DNA from: Nageia nagi
Lineage: Eukaryota > Pinophyta
Direction of reading: 5' to 3'
NCBI GenBank assembly: GCA_050084985.1
Contig: JBITNC010000001.1
Coordinates: 2,294,001-2,358,000 of the forward strand
Length of the DNA stretch: 64,000 bases
The stretch's first letter is position 1, and each line of letters opens with the position of its first letter. Under the pieces are notes generated by a model. It did no database searches. It saw only the letters and a list, made by a program, of their open reading frames with translations, and was not told the DNA's origin. Made by a program: the position numbers and the translations under genes. Shown piece after piece: positions 45,896-57,297 of the stretch.

Positions 45896-47870
45896 TCATC
45901 ATGTTTGCATTTTAAAGGACTGTATATGTAACCCTAATTGTGCTTTATATAATATTTTATGGCAGTAATTAATGATGACAGAGAAAAATTAATTTCATAT
46001 GTATATGAATTGATTTTATGGGATTTGATGCTAGTTTCAAGTGTTAGATTTTACAAGATTGGACCTAGGGGACTAAGGAGAGTGGTCACTGGGAAAGGAA
46101 AGTTCAGATTGGAAGTGATGGTTATAAATGATGTTACCCCATTGGGACAATGTTAGATCATGTAGATTTTATATTTGAATTATGCATTATGGATATTGCA
46201 TGATTCTGTATGATTAATGATCCTTGTGATATGTTTAAGTGTATTAATATATTTATTGCAAGTTGATGATGGTTGAGCACCTTAATAAGATAAAATTTAC
46301 GTGTTTAAATATTTTCTAGAATATTAAATTTATTTGATTCAAAATGTCTATTGTGGTGTTTTATAAATATAACTCACATCAAAAATAAATTCTAGATACC
46401 TAAAATTATAAAAAAGTAAAAAAATAAGTAGTTAAAAATAAGTATACTTACCTCAATGATTGAAAGTGGATGAAACTTTTACATTATTGAAATTATTTTA
46501 GATTCTTTGCCAAAGAAAAAATAAATGAATTAGTATGGAATCCTCGAATACCTTTTTCCACTTGCAAACAAAAATCTTTTGAGATAGAGGAGACTCCTAA
46601 CAGTGGCAACTTTATCTTTTGCTTGTGATAATTTAATATAAGAATAGAAAGTAATTTTTCAAATAAATGATAATGTCTAGTCTTGTCATATGAAAAATTG
46701 AGTTCAAAAAATAGGCTTAGGACATGATTCCTTTGTTGTACCTTCAATTTATTCAATTTAATAAAATAGCCTTTGATTGTGAATGTTATTTAAGAAGGGG
46801 ACGCTGCTTCTATAAGAAAATAGTGAACTAACGACTCTCAGACGTGATTATCACATTGCACTGTCAGGATTAAGAGCATAGGAAACCAACATTCTTTATT
46901 TGATGTGTTTTGCTAGTATACACAACCATTCTGCCCTTAGAAAAAAAGTTTTTTTATTCCTATGAATCTGTATAGCAATGACATCTACTAAAAGGTAGGT
47001 TCCCTTAATGCTATTGGAATTTAATATGCATGCTTTTACCATATAGAGTTAGGAGTAGATCAATTCGTGAAAGTAGAAGTATTGTGTTCATCCTCTAGAA
47101 AGTATAAGAAGGATTGTGAATTCATTTGCAACATTTCTACACCATTTATTTCAAAAGAGAACTTGATTCGGAGAAGTATTAGCTTATCTCTGTGTTTGAT
47201 GTTTCGTCGCCTCTCTATACAATATGTGTATTCATCAGAAGATTTATATTTATCTTTATAACATATGTTGATTGTTCCAGTTTTCCTTCTTATATACATA
47301 TCGATCTCTTGTATAAACTATGTTTTGATGTCATTCATAACAGAATTATTTGTTTCATATAAGATATTTCTTGGGAGAATATAGTTCAAAATCTGCCATT
47401 GATACCTCTCAGAGAACCGCATAGTCAATTCATGGTCTTCCAATACAATTAGTTTTATTTATAATCCGTCAGTTGTATTCCCTAATTTCTTTTCATCGAC
47501 TTATACCTTGTATATTTACAAAATAATTGCTAATGAATAGCGATTCGATGAGTTCCTTTTGATTAGCAAGTCATAGTCTTTCGTATATTGAATACATTGT
47601 GTTTTGATCTGCCTTTCTAACCTGTGTAGAGCAAGCTTGGTTTGATATCGTACAAGGACAAGAAACTTGTTTATTTATTGGGAGAATATATTTTACTAAA
47701 GGAGTTGTCTAAGGGATTTTTCGCTCTCTGACAATCTTACAATCATGTGTTGTTTCTGACATTACGATATATTCGTCAAGAATTTTCATGGGCTCCATCT
47801 ACTTTCCAGTGAGCATCCATGCATATTTGCGAAACTAATCTGAGTAAATATCTCAAAAAAAAAAAAAAAT
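45896..47870. other. Unassigned DNA, no gene supported
   Basis: Short open frames exist on both strands (for example minus 46756-46493, 87 codons) but none has a recognisable domain or codon pattern. The part 46800-47860 looks less repetitive than its surroundings, with mixed composition and no tandem repeats, and could be older single-copy DNA. It ends in a poly(A) run at 47857-47870. Confidence 0.35.
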
Positions 47871-47874
47871 TGGT

Positions 47875-48292
47875 TGCATCTTCATGACTCTAAAACTACA
47901 TATTGGTTTCACGAATATGCATGCTAATTTTTCAAATTCACACATAGTGCTACATTTTAGTTTCAAGAATATGTAGCATAGTTTTTTTGCCATGAAATCC
48001 AAGTTTATAGATTCACAAACTAATCCTCCATGTTAGTTTTGTGAATATGTCGACCTAATTTTAAAAAATAAAAAACTTTGCAGCAAAATCGTAAAATAAT
48101 GTCATATTTGCTAAACTAATATGTTTTATTAGTTTTGCGAATATGTAAACCTAAGGTTTTTTAAAAAGATTTTGCCACATATTCATGAAATTAAAATGTA
48201 GTATTAGTTTCACGAATATGTTAAGAGGAAAAACCATTACACATATTCACGAAACTAAAATTTGATATTAGTATCGCGAATTTGCAAACCAA
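47875..48292. repeat. Tandem palindrome array with TTAGTTTCRCGAATATG arms
   Basis: About six degenerate units, each an inverted repeat of ~17-19 bp arms around 8-12 nt. Best units: CATATTTGCTAAACTAATA with TATTAGTTTTGCGAATATG near 48102-48150 (17/19), and ACATATTCATGAAATTAA with TTAGTTTCACGAATATGT near 48178-48222 (16/18). Spacers are A-rich. No coding capacity. Confidence 0.7.
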
Positions 48293-48479
48293 AAAAAAAA
48301 GCATCACGCCCCTCGAGGATGACATTGAGTATGAGGCATTAATACTGGTTGGCGAGTTGGAGTTAAACCATGTAAAACTCTAAAACCTTAGGTCATTCTC
48401 TCATTTAGCATTTCACTCGATGCCTAGATCCCGATCAATGGAGCTCTGAATAACCTGCAATAAAAATCAGTATTTCTTG

Positions 48480-49760
48480 CATCAAAATTTCCCATTCTAC
48501 AAGAGTAAGCACTAAAAAATCATTTGTTTTGTATTTGCATGAATTACAGTCGATGAATTTGCATTTGCACCATGCATCTTGTCTAATAAAAAAGATATTT
48601 TGCATGCATGTCTACCAAGGCACTCACGACAACAACATTTCATGAAAATCCATGTTGTACATATCATATGACCATTGAAGTCCATGAAACTCCATCTCAA
48701 CAAGGAACGAATTTTTTAATATTTTTTATGTTGTGTCTTGTAAAAAATATTTTGATCCTCTAATAGAGCAATGCTCATGTATTTGCATGATTTACCGTCA
48801 ATATATTTACATCTTTTCCCATCTTTTTACGATATTTTGCATACATGTATACCAAGTTAAACACAACAATATTCGATGAAACCCATCTTGATGGATGTCC
48901 ATGCTAGTGCAAACACAACGACATTCGATGAAACCCCATTTTTAACTACTCTTCGATGGATGTCCATATATTCTTCTAGAGCTCTCATTTCAACTAATTT
49001 ATCAACCTTATTGTATTCATCAAAATTTTGCATACATGTGTTCCAGATTAAAATCCATTTTGAACATGTTTTTAGGGTTGGTTTCCAATTGCTTCATTAG
49101 ATTAAAGAGTTTAATGGCATCCTTGCTATAGTCGTGAATTACATTTTTCCCATTCATTTCATTTCATGAAAGTGTTTCTGATCATGCATCTTATCAAAAA
49201 ATTCTTGAAACTTTATGTATTGTTCCACATTTTGCATTCATGTTTATCAGATCATTCACAATGATATTAATTGATTTAAAACCTTGCAAATCAGTAAGTA
49301 TTAGAACATAAATTATGTTTACACCATGCATCTTGTCAAATGATTCTTGCTTCATTTGCAATTCATGAAACCATGAATAAATAAGCAATTAGAAGGTTAG
49401 TAATATATGTATAATGATTCATAAAAGGAATAATGCAATAAGAGTCACTCATGCTAGCAAAAGTATGTACAACCTTCATGCATTAAACTTGTATACAAGT
49501 AGAAAACATACATATATTATGTTGTTATGTTTGGTTCCTAAGTTCTTCATCATATCAAAGAGTTTAATACCATCCTTATTGTAGCCATGAATTGCATTTT
49601 CCCCATTCATTGCATACCATGAAACTATTTTCAATGTTGCATCTTGTCAAACAATTCCTAGGCCTTATGTATTGTTCTACATTTTGAATTCATGTTTATT
49701 AGGTTATTCATAATGATATTAATTGATTTAAAACCATTATCAACTACTAATTTTTAAGGA
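48480..49760 (-). pseudogene. Decayed PPR gene, at least four units
   Basis: Read on the minus strand from high to low coordinates, four PPR-like units recur about every 250-400 bp. About 49715-49640: NLINMNSKCRTIHKA, a stop, then ELFDKM. About 49275-49180: VNDLINMNAKCGTIHKVS, then FFDKMHDQ after a shift. About 48870-48770: SNIVVFNLVYMYAKYRKKM. About 48640-48530: VVVVSALVDMHAK, then LDKMHGANANSSTVIHANTK. These match the PLS-class PPR pattern VVVxNALVDMYAKCGxIxxARxLFDKM. No unit is intact and stops and shifts are frequent. It may be a decayed nuclear RNA-editing-type PPR gene or a mobile-element-carried copy. No LTRs are found around it. Confidence 0.66.
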
Positions 49761-49818
49761 AACCCATTTTCAACTACTAACTAGGATGTGTCTGTAGCAT
49801 ACAAAATCAACCACATGT

Positions 49819-50061
49819 CCATTTGAAAGAAAACATTTCAAATGGGAAAGATTTATAGATTTATCTGAGGCATGTGAAGAAACATATCAGGTTACAAATG
49901 AAGAAGCATTAATAAGGTGAACATGCAAGATATATGGCATGACATGAAAGATGTCACCTGATGTGTTTCTTTGTTGCCTTGTGTTGTGCCAGCACAACAC
50001 ACCCCAAAATAGAATATTTTGGGTACCCTATTACTGCAAAGGCAATGAGGTGCATTGCCTT
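49819..50061. repeat. Cluster of perfect and near-perfect inverted repeats
   Basis: Five inverted repeats in 243 bp. CCATTTGAAA/TTTCAAATGG, 49819-49845, loop 7, perfect. GAAACATATCAGGT (49879-49892) with ACCTGATGTGTTTC (49956-49969), 13/14. GTGTTGTGC/GCACAACAC, 49981-50000, loop 2, perfect. CCCAAAATA/TATTTTGGG, 50003-50023, loop 3, perfect. AAGGCAATG/CATTGCCTT, 50039-50061, loop 5, perfect. No ORF crosses the cluster. Confidence 0.85.
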
Positions 50062-50439
50062 AAGATTGAATTTTGGTGACGGATAGTTGATTTTGAAGAG
50101 TGCAAACACAATATCAAGGAGCGTTTCATGGAGATCATCTAATGAAGACCTTGAAGAGTATTAGAGCATTCAGTTACTAATTTTGTAGCCAAGGAGCTAG
50201 GATCCAAAGAGTTCACCAGTACATAGGAGTTTTAGGTCTCGAATGACACTAATGGAGATGAGGTCATTTTTCAAATTTTACCAAAAGTAGAAATTCGAAG
50301 GCACTAGATTGTGAAGGGCAAGAATTCAAGCAATTTTAGGCTTGAAATTTTTGAAATCCATCCAAATATGCAAAAGTTATTCAAAGGAGGGACTTTGGAT
50401 CAAAAAGAGGAAAATCCACAAATCATGATGAAAAATTTT
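50062..50439. other. No gene seen
   Basis: Purine-rich, AT-rich DNA downstream of the hairpin cluster. Nothing recognised on either strand. Confidence 0.35.
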
Positions 50440-50745
50440 GAATAAAAATTAAGGCATGATTGGATGGAAAATGGTATTTGGAGCAACTTTGGTATTCAAA
50501 CTTTAGCAAAAAAATCATGTATAAGGCCTTAAAAAGTTAGGCGATACTTTTGAGGGTGATTTGTTGAGAGAGAAAACTATGAAATCCCCCTAAAATAGCT
50601 GCCCAAGAAAAAAGGGTGCATTTTTTAGCCAAAACAAAAATTTGATCACATGGTTGCATGGAAATGGCATTTGGAGCAACTTTGGTATTCAAACTTTTGC
50701 AAAAAAAAATCAAATCTAAGGCCTCAAAAACTTAGGCAGTACTTC
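50440..50745. repeat. Direct repeat pair of ~110 bp
   Basis: About 50450-50545 and 50637-50745 share ggcatttggagcaactttgg, tattcaaactttagcaaaaa and aggcct(t/c)aaaaa(g/c)ttaggc. They are spaced ~187 bp. Non-coding. Confidence 0.7.
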
Positions 50746-50852
50746 ATGATTTCACAAAGAAACTCATGATTTCATTAAAAAACTTATGATTTCATAAAAA
50801 AAATCATGGTTTCATAAAAAAAAAAACTCATGATTTCTAGAGAAAACTCAAA
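50744..50852. repeat. ~20-26 bp minisatellite (actcatgatttcataaaaaa)
   Basis: Five to six tandem copies of catgatttca(t/c)aaaaaaact with variable A-runs, directly following the second copy of the longer direct repeat. Confidence 0.75.
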
Positions 50853-50924
50853 AATGGAAGAATTTTTTTATCTTATCCAGTGAGATGTTGACAAGTGGCA
50901 AAATCAATGTGTTTTCTCTTTGTC

Positions 50925-51165
50925 CCAATTCCAATATCTACATTGTTACATTTATTTTATACCATAGAATACTTTCCATTTAGTAAAGATTCTTTTTTGG
51001 ACACTTAGATTCCAATGTAGTTTGTGATTTACATCGATACCTAAGTATTTGTAAGAGAATCACCTCCAAAGGTTGATTATTAAATAATATTGTAAGGTAA
51101 GACATATTTTTAGATTTAATCTTCATAATTTTGGTTTTATCTACATTAATTGTTATAGATGCTTA
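50925..51165 (-). pseudogene. LINE reverse transcriptase C-terminal fragment
   Basis: Minus strand 51160-51070 reads ITINVDKTKIMKIKSKNMSY, then LTILFNNQPLE. After a frame shift, FSYKYLGIDVNHKLHWNLSV and QKRIFTKWKVFYGI follow (about 51060-50945). The order NxDKTKxM ... YKYLGIDxxxKLxWNxxxxKRI is characteristic of plant LINE RT after the catalytic loop. It is a different fragment from the one at 31360-31835 but may be of the same family. It is truncated on both sides; copia-2 begins 250 bp to the right. Confidence 0.68.
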
Positions 51166-51416
51166 AATGATATCATATGATGTTAAGGGAGATAGGAGAA
51201 TAATAGGTGTGAAAACTTTCAATAGATGTGAAGAGAGTCTTTGGCTTAGATCCTTCCTCATATGTTAATGATATGTCTCAAATGTCATATGATGGTCACA
51301 TGCCACGTCATATAGAGGTGTATTTATATTTAATGGGGTGGGAGAGCATATATGTGAAGGGAATGATCTTTATATGGAAATGAAAGAATTGGGAGTCATT
51401 AAATGTCACTTGAAAT

Positions 51417-51911
51417 TGATGGAATTAGCCTAGATCTAATTCTCAAGGTCCAAGACTAGGAAGCTAAATCATTCATCATCTACAATTCTAAGAACATCAT
51501 TCACACAATATGACACCAATATAATGTGGTTCCTCCCTCCTTGGGAGTACATCCACAACTAGTTCTCTATTCTCAATCTATGCCTCTCTTACAACTATTC
51601 TCTTGCTCTCTCCTACACAACCTAGTAGAGTAATCTTACTCCAAAACTTAGATGTATTTACAAGAGGAGAGGCCCTCTATTTATAGCTTGAGAGAACCTC
51701 CCTAACCTCCCTTTAACCCAAGGGTAAGGTTAGGGTTACATTAAATGTATGACCTAACTTTAACCTACTAACTAACCCCATGGTTAGGTCAAAGTCCACA
51801 CATAATAAAGAATTCAATTAATCCCTTAAGGTATCTACATATCCTTTAAGTGATTAATTGAACTTACAAGGAGTTTAGATATTCCACAATATTTCATTAC
51901 AAATTCTAACA
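51417..51911 (-). repeat. 3' LTR of copia-2
   Basis: The plus strand starts TGATGGAATTAGCC and ends AATTCTAACA. TATA box rc (TATTTATA) at 51678-51685. It differs from the 60029-60522 copy at about five sites, including a C/A in gagag(a/c)acctcc and a one-base indel at atattc(c)acaat. Confidence 0.95.
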
Positions 51912-51920
51912 CTCCCCCTT
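51912..51920 (-). other. Polypurine tract of copia-2
   Basis: CTCCCCCTT on the plus strand gives AAGGGGGAG abutting the 3' LTR, identical to copia-1. Confidence 0.85.
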
Positions 51921-52394
51921 AATGCAATATTGGGATAGAGCGTAGAAGAAAGAAGAGAGAGAGTAAGAGAGAGTTCTCCTCCATAGAGATACAAGTGGAG
52001 ATGAGAACATTTACATATTTGAGAATCTTTTTGAGAACTAGTATGAGACTCACTACATTACCATTTGACAAAATGGTTTACAATACAATCATTAACCACA
52101 ACTAGTTTCACTGTACATAGTAGTCGATCAACTTTAAGCTGACATGTGAGTTTCCATGAGCTTGCTTTCACAAGGTGAGTAACCTGCATTTCTGAAGAAG
52201 ATCCTACATGCTACAAGTAACTCATGAACAAAATCATTTAGATGCATCATATATTCAAATAAGAGAATCAAATAATGCTATCTTATAAATAACTGATTAA
52301 TGGTGCACTATAAGTCATCACAGAGATGCCAAGCCATCACTCATAGTCACCTGTTGTATATAGACATGTGTTGATTATTAATAGAGCATAAAAA

Positions 52395-52885
52395 TTGTAC
52401 AATGAGTTTTTCACGCAGAGCAAACTCACCACGGAGGTATAGAATGTACAACAAGTTCATCATGCAGAGCGAACTTACCACGAAGGTATATTAATTATAT
52501 GCTCAAATATTGTACAACAAGTTTCTCACGTAGAGCAAACTCACCACGGAGGTATAGAGCATAAAAATTGTACAACGAGTTTCTCACGCAGAGCAAACTC
52601 ACCACGGAGGTATAGAATGTACAACAAGTTCGTCACGTAGAGTGAACTTACCATGGAGGTATATTAATTATATGCTCAAAAATTGTACAATGAGTTTCTC
52701 ACGCAGAGCAAACTCACCATGGAGGTATAAAATGTACAACAAGTTTGTCACGCAGAGCAAACTTACCATGGAGGTATAAAAATGTACAACAAGTTTATCA
52801 TGCAGAGCAAACTTACCATGGAGGTATAAAAATGTACAACAAGTTTGTCACGCAGAGCAAACTTACCACGGAGGTATATCATAAT
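52395..52885 (-). repeat. 3' untranslated tandem hairpin repeat of copia-2 (9 copies)
   Basis: Nine copies of a ~47-65 bp unit. On the plus strand each reads gtacaacaAGTTTgtcacgcagagcAAACTtaccacggaggtat or a variant. Arm pairs seen are AAGTTT/AAACTT, GAGTTT/AAACTC and AAGTTC/GAACTT, so arms change together. Some copies carry an extra attaattatatgctcaa spacer. Confidence 0.88.
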
Positions 52886-52949
52886 CAACACATGCTATAC
52901 AACAACAAAAGAGCCTCTTAGAGGTGAAGTTGTCATCATTAACAAAGGT

Positions 52950-55900
52950 TCAAACTTCACTCCCCCTTGAGGGCAACTTCACCAACCCGAGAGAATCCCT
53001 AAGCTTGCTGAACTGAGCTTCAAGAAGGGGCTTGGTGAATAGATCAGCAGAGTTTTCAGTAGATGGATAATACTCCAAGTGTATGATGTCATCTAGAACC
53101 TTCTCCCTGATAAAATGGGCTTGGATTTCCACATGTTTGGTTCTCTGATGGAACACAGGATTCTTAGCCAAAGAGATAGCCGATTGATTATTTGAAGAAA
53201 TAAGAGATGGGCCATTTTGCTTGTACCTAATTTCATTTAGAAGATGCCTTAGCCAAATAGCTTCTTGGGCAGCAACAGACATGGCTCGATATTCAGCTTT
53301 GGTGGTAGAAAGAGTCACAGAAGGTTGCTTCTTGGAAGCCCAAGAGATAGCACCTGAACCAATGCTGAACACATATGCAGAGGTTGATTTTCTATCATCT
53401 CTATCTCCCCCATAATCAGAATTTGAGAACCTTGAGAGAACAATTGAGGGCACTTTGGAATACTTAAGAGCAAGATCCTTTATCCCTGCCACATACCTCA
53501 AGATTTGCTTCATAGCATTGAGGTGTTCAACATATGGTTTTTACATGAATTGTGCCATCAGATTCACTGCAAAGGCAATATCAAGATGAGAGATAGTCAG
53601 ATACAGAAGACTACCGATCAATTGCCTATAAGTTGTAGCATCAACCAACTAAGAATCTAAGCTCAGTGATACAACGATTCCAGGAGAAATAGGTATTGTA
53701 GCATATCTACACTCCTCCATGCCAAACTTTTACAAGATGTCTGATATATACTTAGATTGACTAAGATAAGTACAATCTTTGTGTTGGTATACTTGCATTC
53801 CAAGATAGTAATGCAATAGACCTAGATCAGTCATTTCAAATGTTGCCTTCAGTTTGGATATGCACTCTTGGATGATTTCAATATTGTTGCCTGTTATGAG
53901 AGGATCATCCACATAAAGAAGAATTAAGACCATGTCTTTTCCTTGATTGAGTACATAGAGATCTGAGTCAGAGAAGCACTTGGAAAAACCAATATCTGCA
54001 AAGAATCCTGAAATTTTCTTGTACCATGCTCTAGGTGCTTGTTTAAGTCCATACAAAGACTTATTTAGCTTGCACACAAGAGACTCTTTTCCTTCTGGAA
54101 TAAATCCTTCTGGTTGATTCATGTAGATTTCTACATCCAAGTCACCATTGAGAAATGCACTCTTGACATCAAGTTGGAAAACTTTCCATCCCTGAGCTGC
54201 AGAAAGAGCAAGCATTATCCTAACAGTAGGCATTTTGGCCACAGGAGCAAAGGTTTCCTCATAATCAATACCATATTTCTGAGCGAATCCTTTGACCACT
54301 AACCTTGCTTTGTATTTTTCAACTTCTCCATCAGAATTATACTTGACCTTGTAAATCCATTTATTTCCAATCACATTTTTCTCATTGGGATAAGGAACCA
54401 AATCCCAAGTTTCATTTTTCATGAGTGCCTCATACTCAACTTTCATAGCTTCCATCCAACATTCTTACTTGGAAGCTTCTTTGAATGTTGATGGCTCATT
54501 CATATTATTAATTTTGGCAAATAAAGATTTATTCAAGGTCATACTTCTTGTAATTCTCTGAGCTAGAGAATTTTGCTCTTGTGGTGACTTCCCTACATGA
54601 TCATCCAACCAGTTAGGTGCAGGCATAAAATCTTCTGAATCAGACACCTCAGCATGAGAAGTCGTATCCTCAGGAAGTTCATTGAACTTGACATCCCTAG
54701 AAATAAAGACTATTTTATGGGATGAGGAGTAGAGCCTGTAACCTCTATGCTAATTATCATACCCCACAAAGATGCATTTTTTTGATCTTTTGTCTAGCTT
54801 CTTTCTTTTCTCTGAGGTAATGAAGGCAAATGCATCACATCCAAAGACCCTGAAGTGTGAGATGTTAGGTTTCTTTCCTGTCCATGCTTCATATGGAGTT
54901 TTTCCTTCAACTACTTTAGTAGGACACCTATTTAGGGTGTGAATAGCAGTATGAATAGCTTCTCCCATAAGAAACTAGGAAGGTTACCCAACATGCATCT
55001 TTCCATTTCCATAATGGTGCGATTCTTTCTTTCAGCAACTCCATTTTGCTGAGGGGTGTAAGGGATTATGAATTACCGCTTGATCCCATGTTTAACACAA
55101 TAATCGTTAAACTCATTGCTATTATATTCACCCCCATTGTCAGATCTCAGCATTTTGATCTTAAAATCAGTTTGATTTTCAACAAGTGCCTTGAAGTTTT
55201 TAAATCGATCAAAAGTTTGATCCTTGTGCTCAAGTAGATAGCCAAATGTCATCCTACTGAAGTCATCAATGAAGGTCAGAACATAAGAAGCTCCCCCTAG
55301 AGACTTAGTCTGAAATGGACCCATCAAATCTGAATGCATAAGCTGAAGAGGACGAGTAGCTCGAGTTGCCTTATCCTTTTCAAACTTTTGCCTATTCATC
55401 TTTCCTAGAATGCACCTTTCACAAAGACCAATTGTGGGTGAAATATTAGGTAAACCTTCCACAAGTTCTTGATTTTTCATATCTTGAATACTCTTGTGGT
55501 TAAGGTGCCCTAATTGTTGATGCCAAAGATTATATTTTGAACACACATTTGTAGCAAGACAAATCTTTGAAGGTACTTGATCCATAATATAAAGGTCATT
55601 CTTTACTGATCCTTTCATCAAAGTGGAAAGTCCTTTCTTAACACACCAGGAGTGTGAGGTAAACTCAAATGAGCATCCTGTCCTTGTAATCTGAATTACA
55701 GAGATAAGATTCATCCTTAGCTTAGGCACATAAAAGACATTATCAAGCACCTTTCCATGAATCTTCACATTCCCTATTCCTTGAACATCAAGGACTGTAT
55801 TATCACCTATCACAACTATATCCTTTTTGTACTTATGAAAATTTTCAAACTTATCCTTTTCATAACACATGTGATTAGTGCATCTTGAATCAATAATCCA

Positions 55901-56845
55901 ATCATTTGAAATAGTTTGAGTCATTGAGTAGTAGGCAACAGAAGCAGCATGCTTGTTCTTCTTTTTATTATTGAAATTTCTCACATTTGCATTTCCCTTT
56001 CCTTTTTGAGCAAATTTCTTTTTGTGATAATCATACTCTTTGTGCCCAAAGATGCCACAGAAGTTACAATTCCCATCAAACTTTTCCTGCGATATTGGTT
56101 TGCTTGATCCAGCTTTGTCATTCCTTTGCTTGAAGTTGTTGTGCTTCCTGATGGTAGATGAGGATTTGTTGTCTTTGAATTTATAATGTTTGAACGTCTT
56201 CTTGAAAGGAGTTTTGGTTGCTCCTAGAGCAATGCTATTATCCTTTGGAGAAATGTTTAACATTTTCTTATTCAAAGTTTCCTCATGCTTCAGAAGGAGT
56301 CTAGAAAGATTATCAAGGGAGATAACATCTTCTTCATCATCGAGCCTAGTCTCCATAACTGTGACAAAGTTACTGAACTTTGTAGAGAGGCTTTGAAGAA
56401 TAATGAAGACCATGAACTCATCATTGATCCAATTGCACCCACAACCAACCAGTTGTGTCCTGAGGTCAATGCTTTTGTTCAAATAGATTGAGGCACTTTC
56501 ATCTTCTCCTTGACGATATTGCAACAAATTTTGTAGAATGGTGAACCTTCTTGAAAATTTGGACCCAAGGTAAATTTTCTTTAGTCTGTCCCAAGCTTCT
56601 TTTGCTGATGTCGAGGAAGAAATCATGAGAAGGATGTCATCTGAAACTGCACGATAGATCATTGAGGTTGCTAACTCATTCTTTGAGTTGTAAATTTCAA
56701 GGGCCTTCTCATCTGTAGGAGCAACTAGATCTTCATTTACTGTCTGCCACAGCTTCCTTGCCTGTAACTCAGCTCTCATACGAGGTTCCCATATGCTGTA
56801 GTTGGAACCATCGAGTATGTGCTTGGGTATGAAGGTTTCAACCAT
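52950..56845 (-). pseudogene. copia-2 gag-pol polyprotein, inactivated
   Basis: ATG at 56845-56843 begins MVETFIPKHILDGSNYSIWE. It is open to 55073, covering Gag, zinc knuckle, protease and the first part of integrase, then stops TAA at HGIKR. A one-base deletion near 54966 shifts frame. Stops: TAG 54750, TAA 54465, TAA 53730, TAG 53649, TAA 53541. The zinc knuckle CNFCGIFGHKEYDY has lost its last Cys (56027-56029). The protease active site reads DSR instead of DSG. RT (54455-53730) keeps LLYVDDPLITG, and RNase H (53513-52950) is intact to its stop after LVKLPSRGSEV. An upstream in-frame extension to 56899 exists but MVETF matches copia-1, so I use that start. The TAG at 53649 has an exact partner in copia-1 (19929). 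Confidence 0.93.
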
Positions 56846-56848
56846 TGT

Positions 56849-57297
56849 CTGTACAAAAAATAAATATGCAATAAGAATGCAAATTTTACAAGTTTCCATC
56901 TATACAAATCAAACATAAGTAAACATGTCCCACATGTGCAAACTTATAACCACGATCTGTAGATGAATAATGTTAGGGTTGTTTTCTTGTGTAGAATTAG
57001 GCCTTCACCTGGATGCCTGCAAGGTGGAGCCCAGGTACTACCAGTCCTCAACCAGTTCACCTTGGTCAGTAATATACTCTCACAAGGAGAAGTACCAACT
57101 ATTTTCCAAGGATCCGACGTATCTTGGACTGGCCATTTTAATTATCTTGATTAAGGTTTTCAGTTTTCCTCCTAGGTTATCAGGATAATCCCTGAATGGA
57201 CGTGCGGACATGTGGTATCACTACACACATGCCTGTCCACCTAATAGAGTTATGTCCAATCCAACAGAGGTCTTAGGGGCAATTAAGACGGACTTAC
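56849..57297 (-). other. Putative leader intron of copia-2
   Basis: Donor GTG|GTAAGT (rc of 57297-57292) and acceptor TTTTTTGTACAG ending at 56849, three bases before the gag ATG, give a 449 bp candidate. Signals and flanks are conserved with copia-1. Inferred only. Confidence 0.45.

Noticed and set aside
45959-46156. 65-codon plus-strand frame after the gypsy right LTR
   Set aside because: Starts inside AT-rich DNA just after the LTR and shows no recognisable domain; too short to support alone.
46493-46756. 87-codon minus-strand frame
   Set aside because: No ATG context, domain or neighbour supports it; composition is ordinary AT-rich DNA.
56846-56899. In-frame extension of copia-2 Gag by 18 codons
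   Set aside because: The extension crosses the likely splice acceptor and has no counterpart in copia-1, where the frame starts MVETF.
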